Source of the DNA: Unio delphinus
Taxonomy: Eukaryota; Mollusca; Bivalvia; Unionida; Unionidae
Length of the DNA stretch: 64,000 nt
Reading direction: 5' to 3'
Assembly (NCBI GenBank): GCA_029339505.1
Contig: JAQISU010000132.1
Span: 4,207,501-4,271,500 of the forward strand
Shown: positions 1-11,718 of the stretch, one piece after another
Position numbering within the stretch: position 1 is the stretch's first letter
Layout: every line of letters begins with the position of its first letter
The notes under the pieces: model-generated
What the model was told of the DNA's origin: nothing
Seen by the model: only the letters and a program-made list of their open reading frames with translations
The model's database searches: none
Translations under genes and position numbers: made by a program

Positions 1-3000
1 AGCAATGGAATACCAATACATAACGGTACATAACTCTCACAACTAGCAGTGGAATACCTGGTCTTCAGAGTAGTTTTCAACATCTAATTTGTTTTATGTT
101 GAAATTATATATGTATTCCTTATGGATTAGAAATATATAAATGACACACAGACACATGCCAACCAATCTTACCCTGACCTGTAGTGGCTTTGAATAATGT
201 AGTAACTAACTCTGCATACAACGTAGAGTTGGGGATATTACTATTAACGAAAAAGTCAAACCTTGATAATGGCACGCACTACCAATGAAATACAGAATGA
301 TTTACTCCTTTTTATAATATCTAAGAATCTCTTTTTCATATTTTCCAATGAATTTGATGGGGTGAACATGTACAGAAAAGGAAGCATTCATATGAGATAT
401 CAAAATATTTCTTCAATTTACAAACAAGCTAATAAATATAAATATTAATATAAATATATAATAATATTATGTGGAAAAGTGTGTTCAAATGTTTACCAGC
501 ACATTGAAAGACTAATACATTTAAGATGATTGAAAGACTAATATTCAATACATTTATGATGATGTCCTTGTACCAGTATTGATATGGTCCAAGCTGTATC
601 AAGTGCAGCGAGCAGTCTATGTAGGGTTCACAAAGAAGATATTATATAAACAGAAAGATGATAGTGGTTGAGAACATATACCAATCAACTTCTTTTATCA
701 TTGTATAGACAGACACGTTCTACTTGATTGCTAAGCTTGAAGACATAACTATTTGCTTCTTTAACTACATTTTTAATGGCGTAATTGATGTGAGATCTCA
801 CTTTACAAAAAGCTTGTTATTACCCACTTTAGTCATCAGACTAGGGTTTGGGTGATTACATTATCTTTCGATATCTTGAACGAGAAATTTATACTTTCAG
901 CCCCATTTCATCCCGGAGTCTTTCGCCTTGACTATAAATCAGTGTTCATTGTCTTTAGTGCGCAGATTGGTTCCTGCATCACTATCCCATAAACTGTTAA
1001 ATGTATAAAAGGTAAATAAATGGCTTTGCTTTGGCTACCTAATGTTGGCAGCCTATTATTTGTCATAAACCGGATTAGGCAAAAAGTATTGAAGAATGTT
1101 TTGTCACCCAAAATTAAATGAAGGAATACATTGTTACGTTTAACAGTCTCGATTCTGCAGCTAAAATGATTATGTCTGCAAATGGGAACAGGATGTAAGA
1201 CATGTTGAACTGTTCGTGAGTTGTCTACTGCACATGTTCAAATTACTGCCGATGTGCAAATGGTGTGTCATAATGTGCCAAACATCGTAGAGATGGGATG
1301 ACGTGGTGTTAGGGTTTTCATGCATAGGCATGCAACCCAATTCATGAGATTAGGATATTATCCGGTATCAGTGTGACATGTGCTGTCGCAAAAAACCATG
1401 GCAATATATCTCTTGGCTTCCCACATGTGGTCCATCTCAGCAATTTCAAACTTAAGCATTAAAAGGAAGCGGTTTTATGTTTCACCAACGTAGATGTGGC
1501 ATGCTTCAGACTGTTATCGACCTTGAGGAAAAAGAGTTAGTCATATTCACCGCCTCAGTGTTTTAGTCCACTGATAATAGGTTAACGCTGAACATCGGTG
1601 TTTAAGTGTAGTAAATGCAGAGTATGGCGTTACGCAAAACTGTACTCGATCGTGTCCATTATTTATTCAGTCAGGTGGTCTGAAATAAATTATTTCACCT
1701 TCACTGACTGTGGACAAAAACGGAAAGATTAATTTCTTAGTCATAGAAACATTGATCCAATACGTCTGACGAACAATTGATAGGACCAAATAGTATGTAG
1801 ATGTTCTCAATAAACACGGAAAAGTTCTATTCTGGACGCTCCAATGTATGACCATTGAACGGTACATTATCAATGTTACTTCTGTAATCATTATGGGTAT
1901 TATTCACATCAATTATTCTATCAGGAACTGAATCAAACATCCACGGGGTGGGAAGAGAGACAAGACTATGCAATTCTGACTGTATACTGCTTAATCTCTT
2001 CCAAAGCAAACGCCATAAAGATGTGTGTATTGCTCTCCAGAGTGATTGGCTCCATTTGACTAGGGTAACAACGGGATCGTTGCCAGAACGAAGATGGTTC
2101 ACGAATATCGGAAGGTATCCCCGGAGGTGTGCCAAACGATGCAAGTTGTAAGAGTTAGGACAGTGTCGAATAATTGTCATCTAAAAAGACAAGATGTTAG
2201 ATAATACAAATTCATCCTTGGAAAGCAAATAGTCTTTTGTATTAAATGCATCATTTGCGACTCCAACAAAGTCTACTGAAGTGGTAACGTCAGTCACTTA
2301 TTCTGTTGCAGCTGTTATGATAACGTGTCACTTGCTAGTGTGGTACACATCACTTTGGTGCTATGGTGCCATGAATTTTAAACACAATGGTGGCTCATAA
2401 TGAACAATTTTAGCACCACGTTATATTTGTACATCCAAAATGTTTGTGAAAAATGGAATTTATATACATTTTCTGTTACACGTTGAACTGAAGATATGCA
2501 AAAATAAAAATATGTGCCGCCTTCATTCATTTATTTAAATATATTTTCTTCACCAGTCTTTATAGTTATAGATTTGATAGGTCTCCGTCCCATAGTCTTA
2601 CACCTGCACCCACCCCAGTGCAATATTCTCACTGTGATAGCTTGAAGGGTTTTAATGGGTTGTTTCTAGGATTTGCTTCAATGTGATCGATCAATAACAA
2701 AACCGGCCATGATTATCTCATGAACAATCTCGAATATAAAACAGTGACAAAGATAATGTTTTTTTCCAATAGTATACATTAGATGACTAGTATTATTGAC
2801 AAAATGAAATGGATTTTTCAGTCGACAGGCCTGATAACATCACGAGATGCTTCATAATTAGTGACGGTGGGATGTCTCACGAATTATTGGCTCATTTATA
2901 ATAATAATTTCTGCCTATATTATTACTTGAGAATCTAGGCAAATAATATATTGGTGTTCATATAACGTTTTCACTGTCATTATTTTTAAAAAGAAAATCA

Positions 3001-3218
3001 TAATATCGCTTCAGATCTCTGTATCTTTTACCGCAACTTTGTATACACTATTGAATGTTCCCTTTAACTCCAATACCACATTGTAAAGACGGTTTCTGAC
3101 CAAAGCTCCCTCGCAGTACACATTGTAAATACTGCCCGCATAATTAATTTACAGAGGATTCCTAACAAAGGATTGAAGACCCTATCATCATCCACCTACA
3201 CTGATTCTTGTTTTGAGT

Positions 3219-3222
<4 letters not shown>
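1..3222. other. Intergenic DNA, no supported gene
   Basis: AT-rich sequence without an exon or mobile element that I can defend. Two overlapping minus-strand open frames (1667-1891 and 1827-2180) have no recognisable motif. A short AT-only patch lies at 430-470. Confidence 0.5.

Positions 3223-3310
<88 letters not shown>
3223..3310. repeat. (TA)n microsatellite, 88 bp
   Basis: Uninterrupted alternating A/T. It is one of five (TA)n tracts of 60 bp or more in the window. Confidence 0.97.
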
Positions 3311-3313
<3 letters not shown>

Positions 3314-3640
3314 TTTTTAATTTAAACATTTGTCTTCAGTAGCACATGGAAGAGTTATCCAAAGTCAAGCCTAGTAAATTTCGATATGTTGAATCAATAT
3401 TTGACATTGACATAATAATTCCTGACTTTTTGGGAGAGTTCTGGTTGAGAATAATAATCTGATTAATAGCATTCGAAGTGCTAAAAAGAATTTCGTGATG
3501 ATAGGGCATATCACGTATGGTCCACATTCAAAATTATACACAACACCAAAGTCATTGCCACTACAATGAACGATGAGCGAGCTAAAAGATGATTGTTTAT
3601 CTTAACGATCAGATATGGTATTATTTCAGAATAAAATGTA

Positions 3641-5220
3641 TTGTTCAATAAAAAAACAGGATCTACCGTTTGGATTATCCGTGACAAACGTGACCCTGCT
3701 TTTCGTAGCAAAACAATCCACGCCGTGCTAAGTAAAATTTCAAAACCAGGAATGGTGACTGGGATCGATGAACCATATTATAAACAAGCATACCCTGTAA
3801 CCGCGGTTATTTATGGAATGCATCCGCTAAATTATAAACCTAATATTAATGTTCTTGCTCATCGTTGACAGAGTCACGGAATAATTGGGTAACAGAACAG
3901 GTAATTGAACATTTTACAAACGCGATGCGTAAAAATGGTTTAGTTAATCAGCGACGTGACCGAATAAATAAATGGGTAGAATCGTTCAAGTATACTTAAG
4001 CCACAATAATTGATGTTGCCGAATCTGGAAGTAAATTAAAATTTCCAGTAATAGTAAAATCTTTAACCAGAGAGATTTTATATGAATCAAAGAATAAGTC
4101 GACGGGAGCTCTAATTGAAATTATTGATCATAATCCGCACGGACTAACTCAGTAACAATATTTCCAGGAGATATAACTGTGCGATTTTATCAAGACTCGG
4201 AAAAGTATCTTTGATTTTACTCACCAAATAAGTGAAAATGATTATGTATCAGTATGGCCATTTAAATTGATCAAAAATAGATCAATTATTACCTAACGGT
4301 GAAATATACAGTTTAGAATCTCTTCAAGAAACGACGGGAAATCTTGCTGAGAAGTTTTCATCTGATAATACTAACGAGTTGCTAAGCAACTGTTTCACCG
4401 TTTCGTCAGTTTCAGCCCACGCTGACAAAAACACAATTCGTGGAAACCAACACGCGCTGAATTTCTAAAAGATGTGCAGCTACGCTGCTGTGAATACGGA
4501 CACTACGGATTGTGTAATACCAATTATGACCACGATTTTGTTATTTCAGTGGATATGGTCGCGTGTTATTTGGGAAGTTTTTCAGGGATGGGAGAATGTT
4601 CTGGATACCTTAAAAAATCTGGTCATCCCACGCATGAAATGACAAGAATGGAAATTATTTTGCCTGATTTGGATCTAGCCGATTCCGCTTGTATTATTTT
4701 ATTCCAAATCACCAAGGGTCTTCATCCGATCTATTATGTCTGGTTTAGTAGGCACTTCATTAAGAAACGTTGGGCTCAAATAGTTTTATTACGTTATATG
4801 TTAGATAATAAAATGTTGATTGTATTGACGGTCAGTGAAGCAATTATATCATATCAGGTACAGACTAAAATTTGGTTACCACGCAATGGTGATAAAACAT
4901 CAAACGAAACTCGCTAGAAGAATAATCGGTAAATTTATTCAGGTTGGTGCATATGATCATAAGCGACATTATGGTGCTGAATACGGTTTTATAATCGCAT
5001 ATGCAACTTCGAAAATATATTGGTAAGTCGAGAAAATGCCTACTAGTCTAACGGAGCACGACTATATACAATTGTTGGCTATACCAATGATATCTCTCCG
5101 CAACATATTAACATTTGAGAATATCCATGCTCGCTTTATGTTTCTATAAAGTTGCAACGGATTTCTTTTGTATCGAAATACAATATACAGAATTAGTGAC
5201 TCGTTTTACAAACGCTGAAT
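3641..5220 (+). pseudogene. Broken coding relic, possibly a B-family DNA polymerase-like protein
   Basis: Several plus-strand frames line up end to end (3641-3868, then about 3900-4450, 4474-4917, 4835-5026) with stops and frame changes between them, as expected for one decayed long reading frame. A tract at about 4543-4580 reads as an acidic residue followed by a cysteine-tyrosine core, loosely like motif A of protein-primed or organellar/viral B-family polymerases. A later tract near 5030-5080 is weakly compatible with a downstream palm region. Composition is amino-acid-like (charged/hydrophobic alternation) rather than simple repeat. Such genes occur in Maverick/Polinton-type elements and other viruses. 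No terminal repeats were found, so the source is unknown. It cannot make a functional protein as it stands. The family call is weak; the call that it is a decayed gene is stronger. Confidence 0.4.
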
Positions 5221-5302
5221 AAAAGAAGAAATGTTACAATGTTATACTGAATCCGCAGTTGTTGAAATCTAAGATACTTATCGTAGCAATCCGATATAAG
5301 AA

Positions 5303-5425
5303 TTAATTCTAAATTACAGCTTGACCAGTATCACATGATCTATTCCAGATTACAGCCTAACCATTACCACATTTATTCTAGATTACAGCCTGACCGGTAT
5401 CACATGATCTATTCTAGACTATAGC
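5303..5425. repeat. Three-copy tandem repeat, 33-36 bp unit
   Basis: Three adjacent copies of a unit beginning CAGCYTRACC, at about 5317, 5353 and 5386, with a few differences between copies. Confidence 0.85.
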
Positions 5426-6739
5426 CTTAAACCAGGTAATCAATATTGTACTGTCTGACTTAATGATATTAATGCCTTATTATTATCTTTACATATTTAG
5501 ATTTGCTTCATAAAATAACTTTAAACACTTCCCACAGGCACATTCCCATTTAATAAATTGTGGATATGTTAAGGTTGGAGGTGGGAATTAAGCAATGTGG
5601 ACTGTTATGCGTTATGTTTATTTTAAATAAAAATGAAATAAATTAATTTAAATATTAATCCAATTGAATTGTTTCTAAAAAAAAGGCATCCAGTGAATTT
5701 ATTTCCTATATTTCCATAAACTGTAATATTTATGTTTCATTTTCCTCATGAACTTTGAATATTTTGATAAGCATTCATGCAGATAAAATCCATATAGAAG
5801 AGTACATAATGTGCTCTGAAATTAATTTGTTTTATAGATAAAAAATGACAGTATCTGATGAAATGTATAGCGTTTAATACGTATGGGAACATGTCGTCAT
5901 ATTTATGTTCTGTCACAGTTACAGCCCCAGGGAATCATCGTCTAATGTGTGTCAACTTACTAATATAATAAATATGTAACAAATCATAAAAATGAAGGAA
6001 GTTACAAAAGTGTTTGACTTGCCCTAAGAACAAAATTTACCGATATACACATAATAGTAGAAACATGTAGAAATAACTACATTACATTTATTCTTAACGT
6101 ACGACCAGAAGAATCAATGCTACTTGTTGTAAAAATATTTTTATAAAAAAGAAATTGAGAGAGGTAATGATTTTATTTATACTGTCTGTATTACTTTGGA
6201 AAATAAATTGCTCGGTTGATTAATACAAGTGTTAACGTCAATCTCACGAACACTGCTTAACTCGAATGACCGCCATAGTTGCATCATCACAATCTACCGG
6301 AAACAGTCTGTTACGGTAATCTATAACACGTGACTGCTTGTCTGACGAAATTCTCTTTATTTAAATAACAATAGAACAATGCAACAATATTCTACACATT
6401 ATTGAAAATTGTTTTCTTAACTGATCGTGTTTGAAAGGGAAAGTTTGGTCTTTTTTCCCATTCAAACTGCCGACATGTTGGGTCACATATTGAATATTAT
6501 TGTGGTCGGATATTTGCACAATTTACTTACTAAGAATGATGTGGATAGCTTGGATAGCTTGTTTACCAGACCAGCATCTGTCGATTTTCATCACAATAGA
6601 GGTTCATTAATTCACTCTAAAAGGTTGATATTTAGATCTTGCTTATTCATGGGTGGGTTGCAACATTCCTAAGTAATGGTGTTTCTCTGGCTGGGCGTTT
6701 TCACGTTGGACAGCTTTTATGATTGTCTATTCTATATTT
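5426..6739. other. Intergenic DNA, nothing recognised
   Basis: AT-rich sequence. A short open frame at 6427-6672 has no motif or splice context that supports it as a gene. Confidence 0.5.
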
Positions 6740-7057
6740 CCACTATTGTCCGTGTAACGATTTCCACGTTTACTGATGTTCTGGTCTTGTTATTTTCCGT
6801 GTAAGGATCTCAACGTTTACTTGTGTTCTGGTCTTTGTTAATGTCCGTGTAAGGATTTGAACGTTTACTCGTGTTATGGTCTTAGTTATTGTCCGTGTAA
6901 GGATCGCAACGTTTACTCGTGTTCTGGTCTTTGTTTTTGTCCGTGTTACGATCTCAACGTTTACTGGTGTTCTGGTCTTGTTATTGTCCGTGTAAGGATC
7001 TCAACGTTTACTCGCGTTCTGGTCTTAGTTATTGTCCGTGTAAGGATCGCAACGTTT
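6740..7057. repeat. 48-bp minisatellite, left half
   Basis: About 6.7 copies of a 48-bp unit containing TTATTGTCCGTGTAAGGATC and ending CAACGTTTACTCGTG. The unit is a multiple of three and lacks stops in some frames, so it stays open as a 16-residue repeat. That is a by-product of the period and not evidence for a protein. The array breaks in mid-unit at the MITE and resumes in phase on its other side. Confidence 0.93.
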
Positions 7058-7705
7058 GGGGGCAGGGTCCAGTTTTTATGTACAAATTTAATGTCGCATG
7101 CACCTGCCTAATATAAAAATTCATTAAAAATATAATACGCGAGTGAGGTCAAAAAGGTACATATTTCTGGATAGGTATTATGTAGTCCAACATAATCATA
7201 TCACACACTTGACCTGACAAGTCTACTGAAGTTCTTAGAATAAAATGTTTATGTACCCCAACCTCTATTTTATACATGCATTTTTCACATCCGAAGGCCA
7301 TTTTTGACAGCATGTGGTGATCACAGTGCAAACGCAAGGCCTTTCCCTGGATGAAAATTTTGAAAAACATTGTCTACTAAATACCTTGATGCAATTCATT
7401 ATAGTTGTCATCCATGCCGTTTTTTAGATATTCTACTTGCCTTGAACCCACGTGTCTACTGCTATGGGAGGCTAGCTCTTCTTCCTAGCCGACTATTGGT
7501 ATTTCACTATCTACATACTGCAGAGTAACTATGGAAAGTGTACATGTCTGGCATCAATTTCAAGAACAACACAAGCCTGAAACACCTTGTTCACAAATTT
7601 ATCCATATCTTTAATTATTACACAATAGTAGCTTAAAAACTCACATCATACCCTTAAGTTAAGAAATTTGACAGGGGCCAATTTACGAAACTGGACCCTG
7701 CCACC
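7058..7705. mobile_element. MITE-1, 648 bp, inserted in a minisatellite
   Basis: The ends are inverted repeats: 7058-7075 against the complement of 7688-7705, matching at 17 of 18 positions around the core GGCAGGGTCCAGTTT. TTT stands immediately outside both ends (7055-7057, 7706-7708) and may be a 3-bp target duplication. The flanking 48-bp array continues in phase across the element, so the insertion borders are unusually clear. There is no transposase frame inside. I cannot assign a superfamily: the CAGGG core recalls hAT, but an 8-bp duplication is absent. Confidence 0.85.
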
Positions 7706-8052
7706 TTTACTCGTGTTTTGGTCTTTGTTATTGTCCGTGTTACGATCTCAACGTTTACTCGTTTTCTGGTCTTTGTAATTGTCCATGTAATGATCTCAAT
7801 GTTTACTCGTGTTCTGGTCTTTGTTATTGTCCGTGTAAGGATCGCAATGTTTACTTGTGTTTTGGTCTTTCTTATTGTCCGTGTTACGATCTCAACGTTT
7901 ACTCGTGTTCTGGTCTTTGTAATTGTCCATGTAATGATCTCAATTTTTACTCGTGTTCTGGTCTTTGTAATTGTCCGTGTAACGATCTCAACGTTTACTC
8001 GTGTTATGGTTTTTGTTATTGTCTGTGTAACGATTTCAACGTTTACTCGTTT
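7706..8052. repeat. 48-bp minisatellite, right half
   Basis: About seven more units of the array that starts at 6740, in register with it once MITE-1 is removed. Long open frames here (7718-8167 and 7855-8217) are repeats of 16 residues and are not taken as genes. Confidence 0.93.
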
Positions 8053-8442
8053 TCGTTGCTTGACATATTTGAGGATAACAAGGCAATATCACAATATCAC
8101 AATCGACGAAATGAAAGTGAGTTTGAAACGCATGGACATCCTTTTATTTATTTATTATTATTTTTGATGTTGGGGTCGGGAACAAAACTTGACTGGCTTC
8201 TTCCTTTTCGTATATAGTCTACAGCAATTTTACAGCACATGCAAATTCAAGTTGGGGTATTTGTGATTAAAAATCACAGCCGCTGTCCCCATCCCTATCC
8301 ATTTGGCTACGGATCAGATAGATCATTCCATATTGTTGATAAAAATAGCAAATTATGTTGACTTCAGAAAGCGGGGGCAATGGAAAATTAATAGGTGTGA
8401 GCTAATCAGTAATGATAACAACGATTTATTTGTATGTTTTAC

Positions 8443-8477
8443 ACAGATTATTTCCATCCACAGACTGTAGAGTCACT

Positions 8478-8528
<51 letters not shown>

Positions 8529-8640
8529 GCTATTTCCATCAACAGACTGTTCTGTCACACACACACACAAACACACACACACACACACAGACACACACAC
8601 AATTTCCATCCACGGACTGTGTGGTCTACACAGACTGTAT
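8443..8640. repeat. Compound (CA)n microsatellite inside a larger repeat
   Basis: Two (CA)n tracts (about 8480-8525 and 8555-8600) are each preceded by a copy of a TATTTCCATCMACAGACTGT-like segment. A third copy follows at about 8600. The (CA)n lies inside a roughly 75-80-bp duplicated unit. Confidence 0.9.
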
Positions 8641-8821
8641 TTACATACACCATAGATGGCAATGTCTGTTATTATTTGCAAGAACATTTTTGTCACGCAA
8701 GCCTCTCATATACTATCGGTTACCAAGACGTTAATCTTCTACGCAAAATACGCGTCACGAACCATAACGTGAGGGAATAATGGGCTGAATGAAAAAAAGA
8801 GCAAATACTTAAAAAATAACA

Positions 8822-8841
8822 AAAATAAATAAATGATAAAA

Positions 8842-8884
<43 letters not shown>

Positions 8885-8885
8885 A
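8822..8885. repeat. (AAAT)n microsatellite
   Basis: Tetranucleotide AAAT/AATA repeats with a small interruption near the left end. Confidence 0.95.
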
Positions 8886-9887
8886 AACTATTATTTGCTT
8901 TCTACACAGAGGTAGATATATAGAAAATGGTATGCAGTTTGTAGAGAATGTAAAATTTATTTTACTAAGAACAAATGCATTGAAACGTAATGTATTCCAA
9001 TGCATAGCTCAATTTCTGTATTATCAATTGACACACTATACATGTAGGACATCTTACATCGATTTGATAAATGTATTAACTTTAAACATATTGACGCACA
9101 CGAATTAATTCTTACTTCTTTGTGTACTATTATCACTGTAATTGGGAGTACGGTCGTGTGAGAATGCCAGCAGATACGTGACCCGGTGAGCTGACAAATG
9201 AAATTGTCGTCTGCAGCACTAAGGTCAGGATATGATTGAAAATTGTGCAGACTGTACTATTGAACCGAGGTACTTGACTGGTGATCGATTACTGAGTACC
9301 GTTAACTACTGGATAACGGTAAAATAGCTTAATGAATTAATAAGAAGAAAGAAAGTCAATTTGTTATGTCTTGGCTCTAAATGAAAGATTGGAAATATTT
9401 TATATACCTTATGAATTTGCACGCATAATTGGGTATATGTTTATTAACTGTAGACAGAATCAAAAGTGGACTGAAATCTTCACATAATAGACCAGAAAAA
9501 GTTTTGCGGAGACACAGGCATTGACACATGCTCGTGACAAGTGGCGGGAACTATTCAGATGTTCATCAGAACAGTGCCTCAACAACCACACTAAGCATAG
9601 AGATTGGTGATAGTCATTATTATTATTATTATTAGCTGAATTATTTTTTTTACTAGTCTCAATCGTATGTTTACCATCCGTACACGTCATTTTCATTATA
9701 ATTTCCAATACATAATTTATGTTCCGCAGTCTCATATAACAAATATAGTTACATTTGTAACGGAATAACATGTCATATGTATTCCTCATGCCTTTTTAAA
9801 AAGAAAATGCATAATATAAATATTGTTAAAATAACTTATATTCCCTTTTATTTGAGTTCTGTTTGCTCATATTCACTTCCAGGACTT

Positions 9888-9889
<2 letters not shown>
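8886..9889. other. Intergenic DNA
   Basis: No gene or mobile element recognised. A short (ATT)n run lies at about 9618-9634. Confidence 0.5.

Positions 9890-9950
<61 letters not shown>
9890..9950. repeat. (TA)n microsatellite
   Basis: About 60 bp of uninterrupted TA. Confidence 0.97.
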
Positions 9951-9953
<3 letters not shown>

Positions 9954-10400
9954 AAAAGACGAGACGATAATTTTTTTTTTATCTTTTCAATTATTTTTTA
10001 GTTTATTTTTATTACACATTCAGAAAGCTAATGCTATTTGACTAAGTCAGGCGTTGATTAAGAATACGGGAGCAGCCATTTTTGTCAACTGTTTTAGATC
10101 TTGAACACATTGTTACAAGTACAGATTATGACCGTAATACGTGAAAGTGGCTTTTGTGACAGTCCTAAAAGTTGTTGTAAGTATTTAGTGTCCTTTACAT
10201 GAACAAGGTTGAACAAAGAATTCGATATGTATGATTGTGTCGGCAAACAACGACATATTCTAAAATGAACAGCAATCTTTTGAAAACTGAAGAGACTAAC
10301 ATAGATAACATTATATTTACATTCTATTTAGTCATCGTCATACAGTCATAAAAAGGATAACATTACCTTTGTTATCTATATAGTCATAGAGAGCTCGAGA

Positions 10401-10644
10401 TTGTTGTTGGGATTAACGCCCTTTTTCAGCACACGATCGGCTATACATGGCGGCCAGTGTTTTTGGTGGAGGAAGAACCCGGAGAAAACCCTGGAAAGAA
10501 CCAACGACCCACGAGAAGCTACTGGCAAGCTTTCTCACATAACTACATTAGCCGAATCTTAGACACGAACCCACGCAGACAGAGGTGAGACGGCAGTGAT
10601 CCGTAACGGAAAGCGCTTTAGACCACTCGGACACCCGGAGCTCC
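10401..10644 (-). mobile_element. SINE-A, copy 1 (tRNA-derived)
   Basis: Read on the minus strand, it opens with a tRNA-like head: an A-box-like tract near 10615-10635 and a B-box-like GTGGGTTCGTGTC at about 10565-10577. A body follows and ends in a short (CAA)n tail at 10401. It matches 27806-28061 almost throughout, so it is a family member. The head resembles the Leu/Ser type but is not a folded tRNA gene. Confidence 0.85.
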
Positions 10645-10651
10645 CATATCA

Positions 10652-10688
10652 TCATATATTGATACCAAAAAAAATCAGTATAACTACA

Positions 10689-10763
<75 letters not shown>

Positions 10764-11197
10764 ACTTTTGGGGCAGGTACGTTGTGAGCAGGCGCCACTG
10801 GCGTTAAAGAAGAGGAGGATGTCACCATTGGATGAGACGTTTTGGGAGATGCAGGTTTCCATTGTTTAATCATCTGAAGAAGAACGGGTGCCAAATTGGG
10901 TTGTTTAGCTGGCACCAGCAGCAATGGAGAAGTGAACAATACTGAGACTACTGGAGACGCAGGCACAGTCGCGGCATGTACTGCTTTGCTAATGTAAGGT
11001 TGCGTCTTGTCCGAACTGCCTGCTTGCTGCTGGAAGTTGTCATCTGTGGGCTTTTCTTTTTCTGTGGGTTTCTTATGAGCTGGTCTTGACACCATTGATC
11101 TTTTTCGTTTGGGTTCGTTTGGCTGTCTTGGGCGTAGCTTTTCATGGGAAGGACTTTGGAAGCATTGAGATCCCAGTTTAAGAGCGTCCTTTAGCAT
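10652..11197 (-). pseudogene. Basic Pro/Ser-rich coding fragment, unknown
   Basis: 181-residue open frame. The first ~145 residues are rich in Lys, Pro and Ser and include a KRKRS cluster that could be a nuclear localisation signal. The rest is (IY)n from the (TA)n tract, so the original C-terminus has been overrun. Upstream, at about 11205-11290 and in another frame, is an acidic run (SEDEEESVTED), suggesting one longer protein with an acidic and a basic part, now frameshifted. It lies on the same strand as the BIR relic and downstream of it, and may belong to the same decayed gene or insertion. No known family recognised. Confidence 0.35.
10693..10761. repeat. (TA)n microsatellite
   Basis: About 68 bp of TA. 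It adds the (IY)n tail to the open frame 10652-11197. Confidence 0.97.
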
Positions 11198-11297
11198 TGT
11201 CTTTGGGGAATATTCATGACAGTTCTGTCCTGAAACAAGTGTTTGTCCTCGGTGACGGATTCTTCTTCATCTTCTGACAATGTCACTAACACAGGAT

Positions 11298-11366
11298 TAA
11301 AAGTTGCTTTTTTGATTTCTCATTGGATTTTAGGATTAGCTTTTTTGATTTCTCATTTGATTTTAG
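11298..11366. repeat. Two-copy 33-bp tandem repeat
   Basis: TTTTTTGATTTCTCATT followed by TGATTTTAGGA occurs twice in direct succession. Confidence 0.8.
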
Positions 11367-11718
11367 GACTACAACTCTTTAACATAACTCTCCATTTCTT
11401 TGGTCCATGTTTCAAAACCTCAACTTTTCCAGTCATATACATCTGTCCAATGAACGTAAAAGTCAAAAGCTACACACAAATCGTCGTACACATCTTTAGT
11501 TCCTAAAATAGGACAAATATTATTTTCCCGTAGAGGTCGAGAACTATCCAGATGAAAGTGCAAGGCTTTTAACAGTCACTCGTGGATATTTAAAAGAGTC
11601 ACTATAATGTCTTTGTAGGTATTGTTCGTAATGTGTACACAATTAATCTTTCGTTAAACGAAATATCAGAAAGCAAATAACTAATACACACGTTACACGA
11701 CGATCCCAATCTATGAGG

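Noticed and set aside
1667..2180. Two overlapping minus-strand frames
   Set aside because: No motif, no splice context and no composition signal beyond chance openness.
7718..8217. Long plus-strand frames of 149 and 120 codons
   Set aside because: They are pure translations of the 48-bp minisatellite in two frames; the period is a multiple of three, so openness is automatic.
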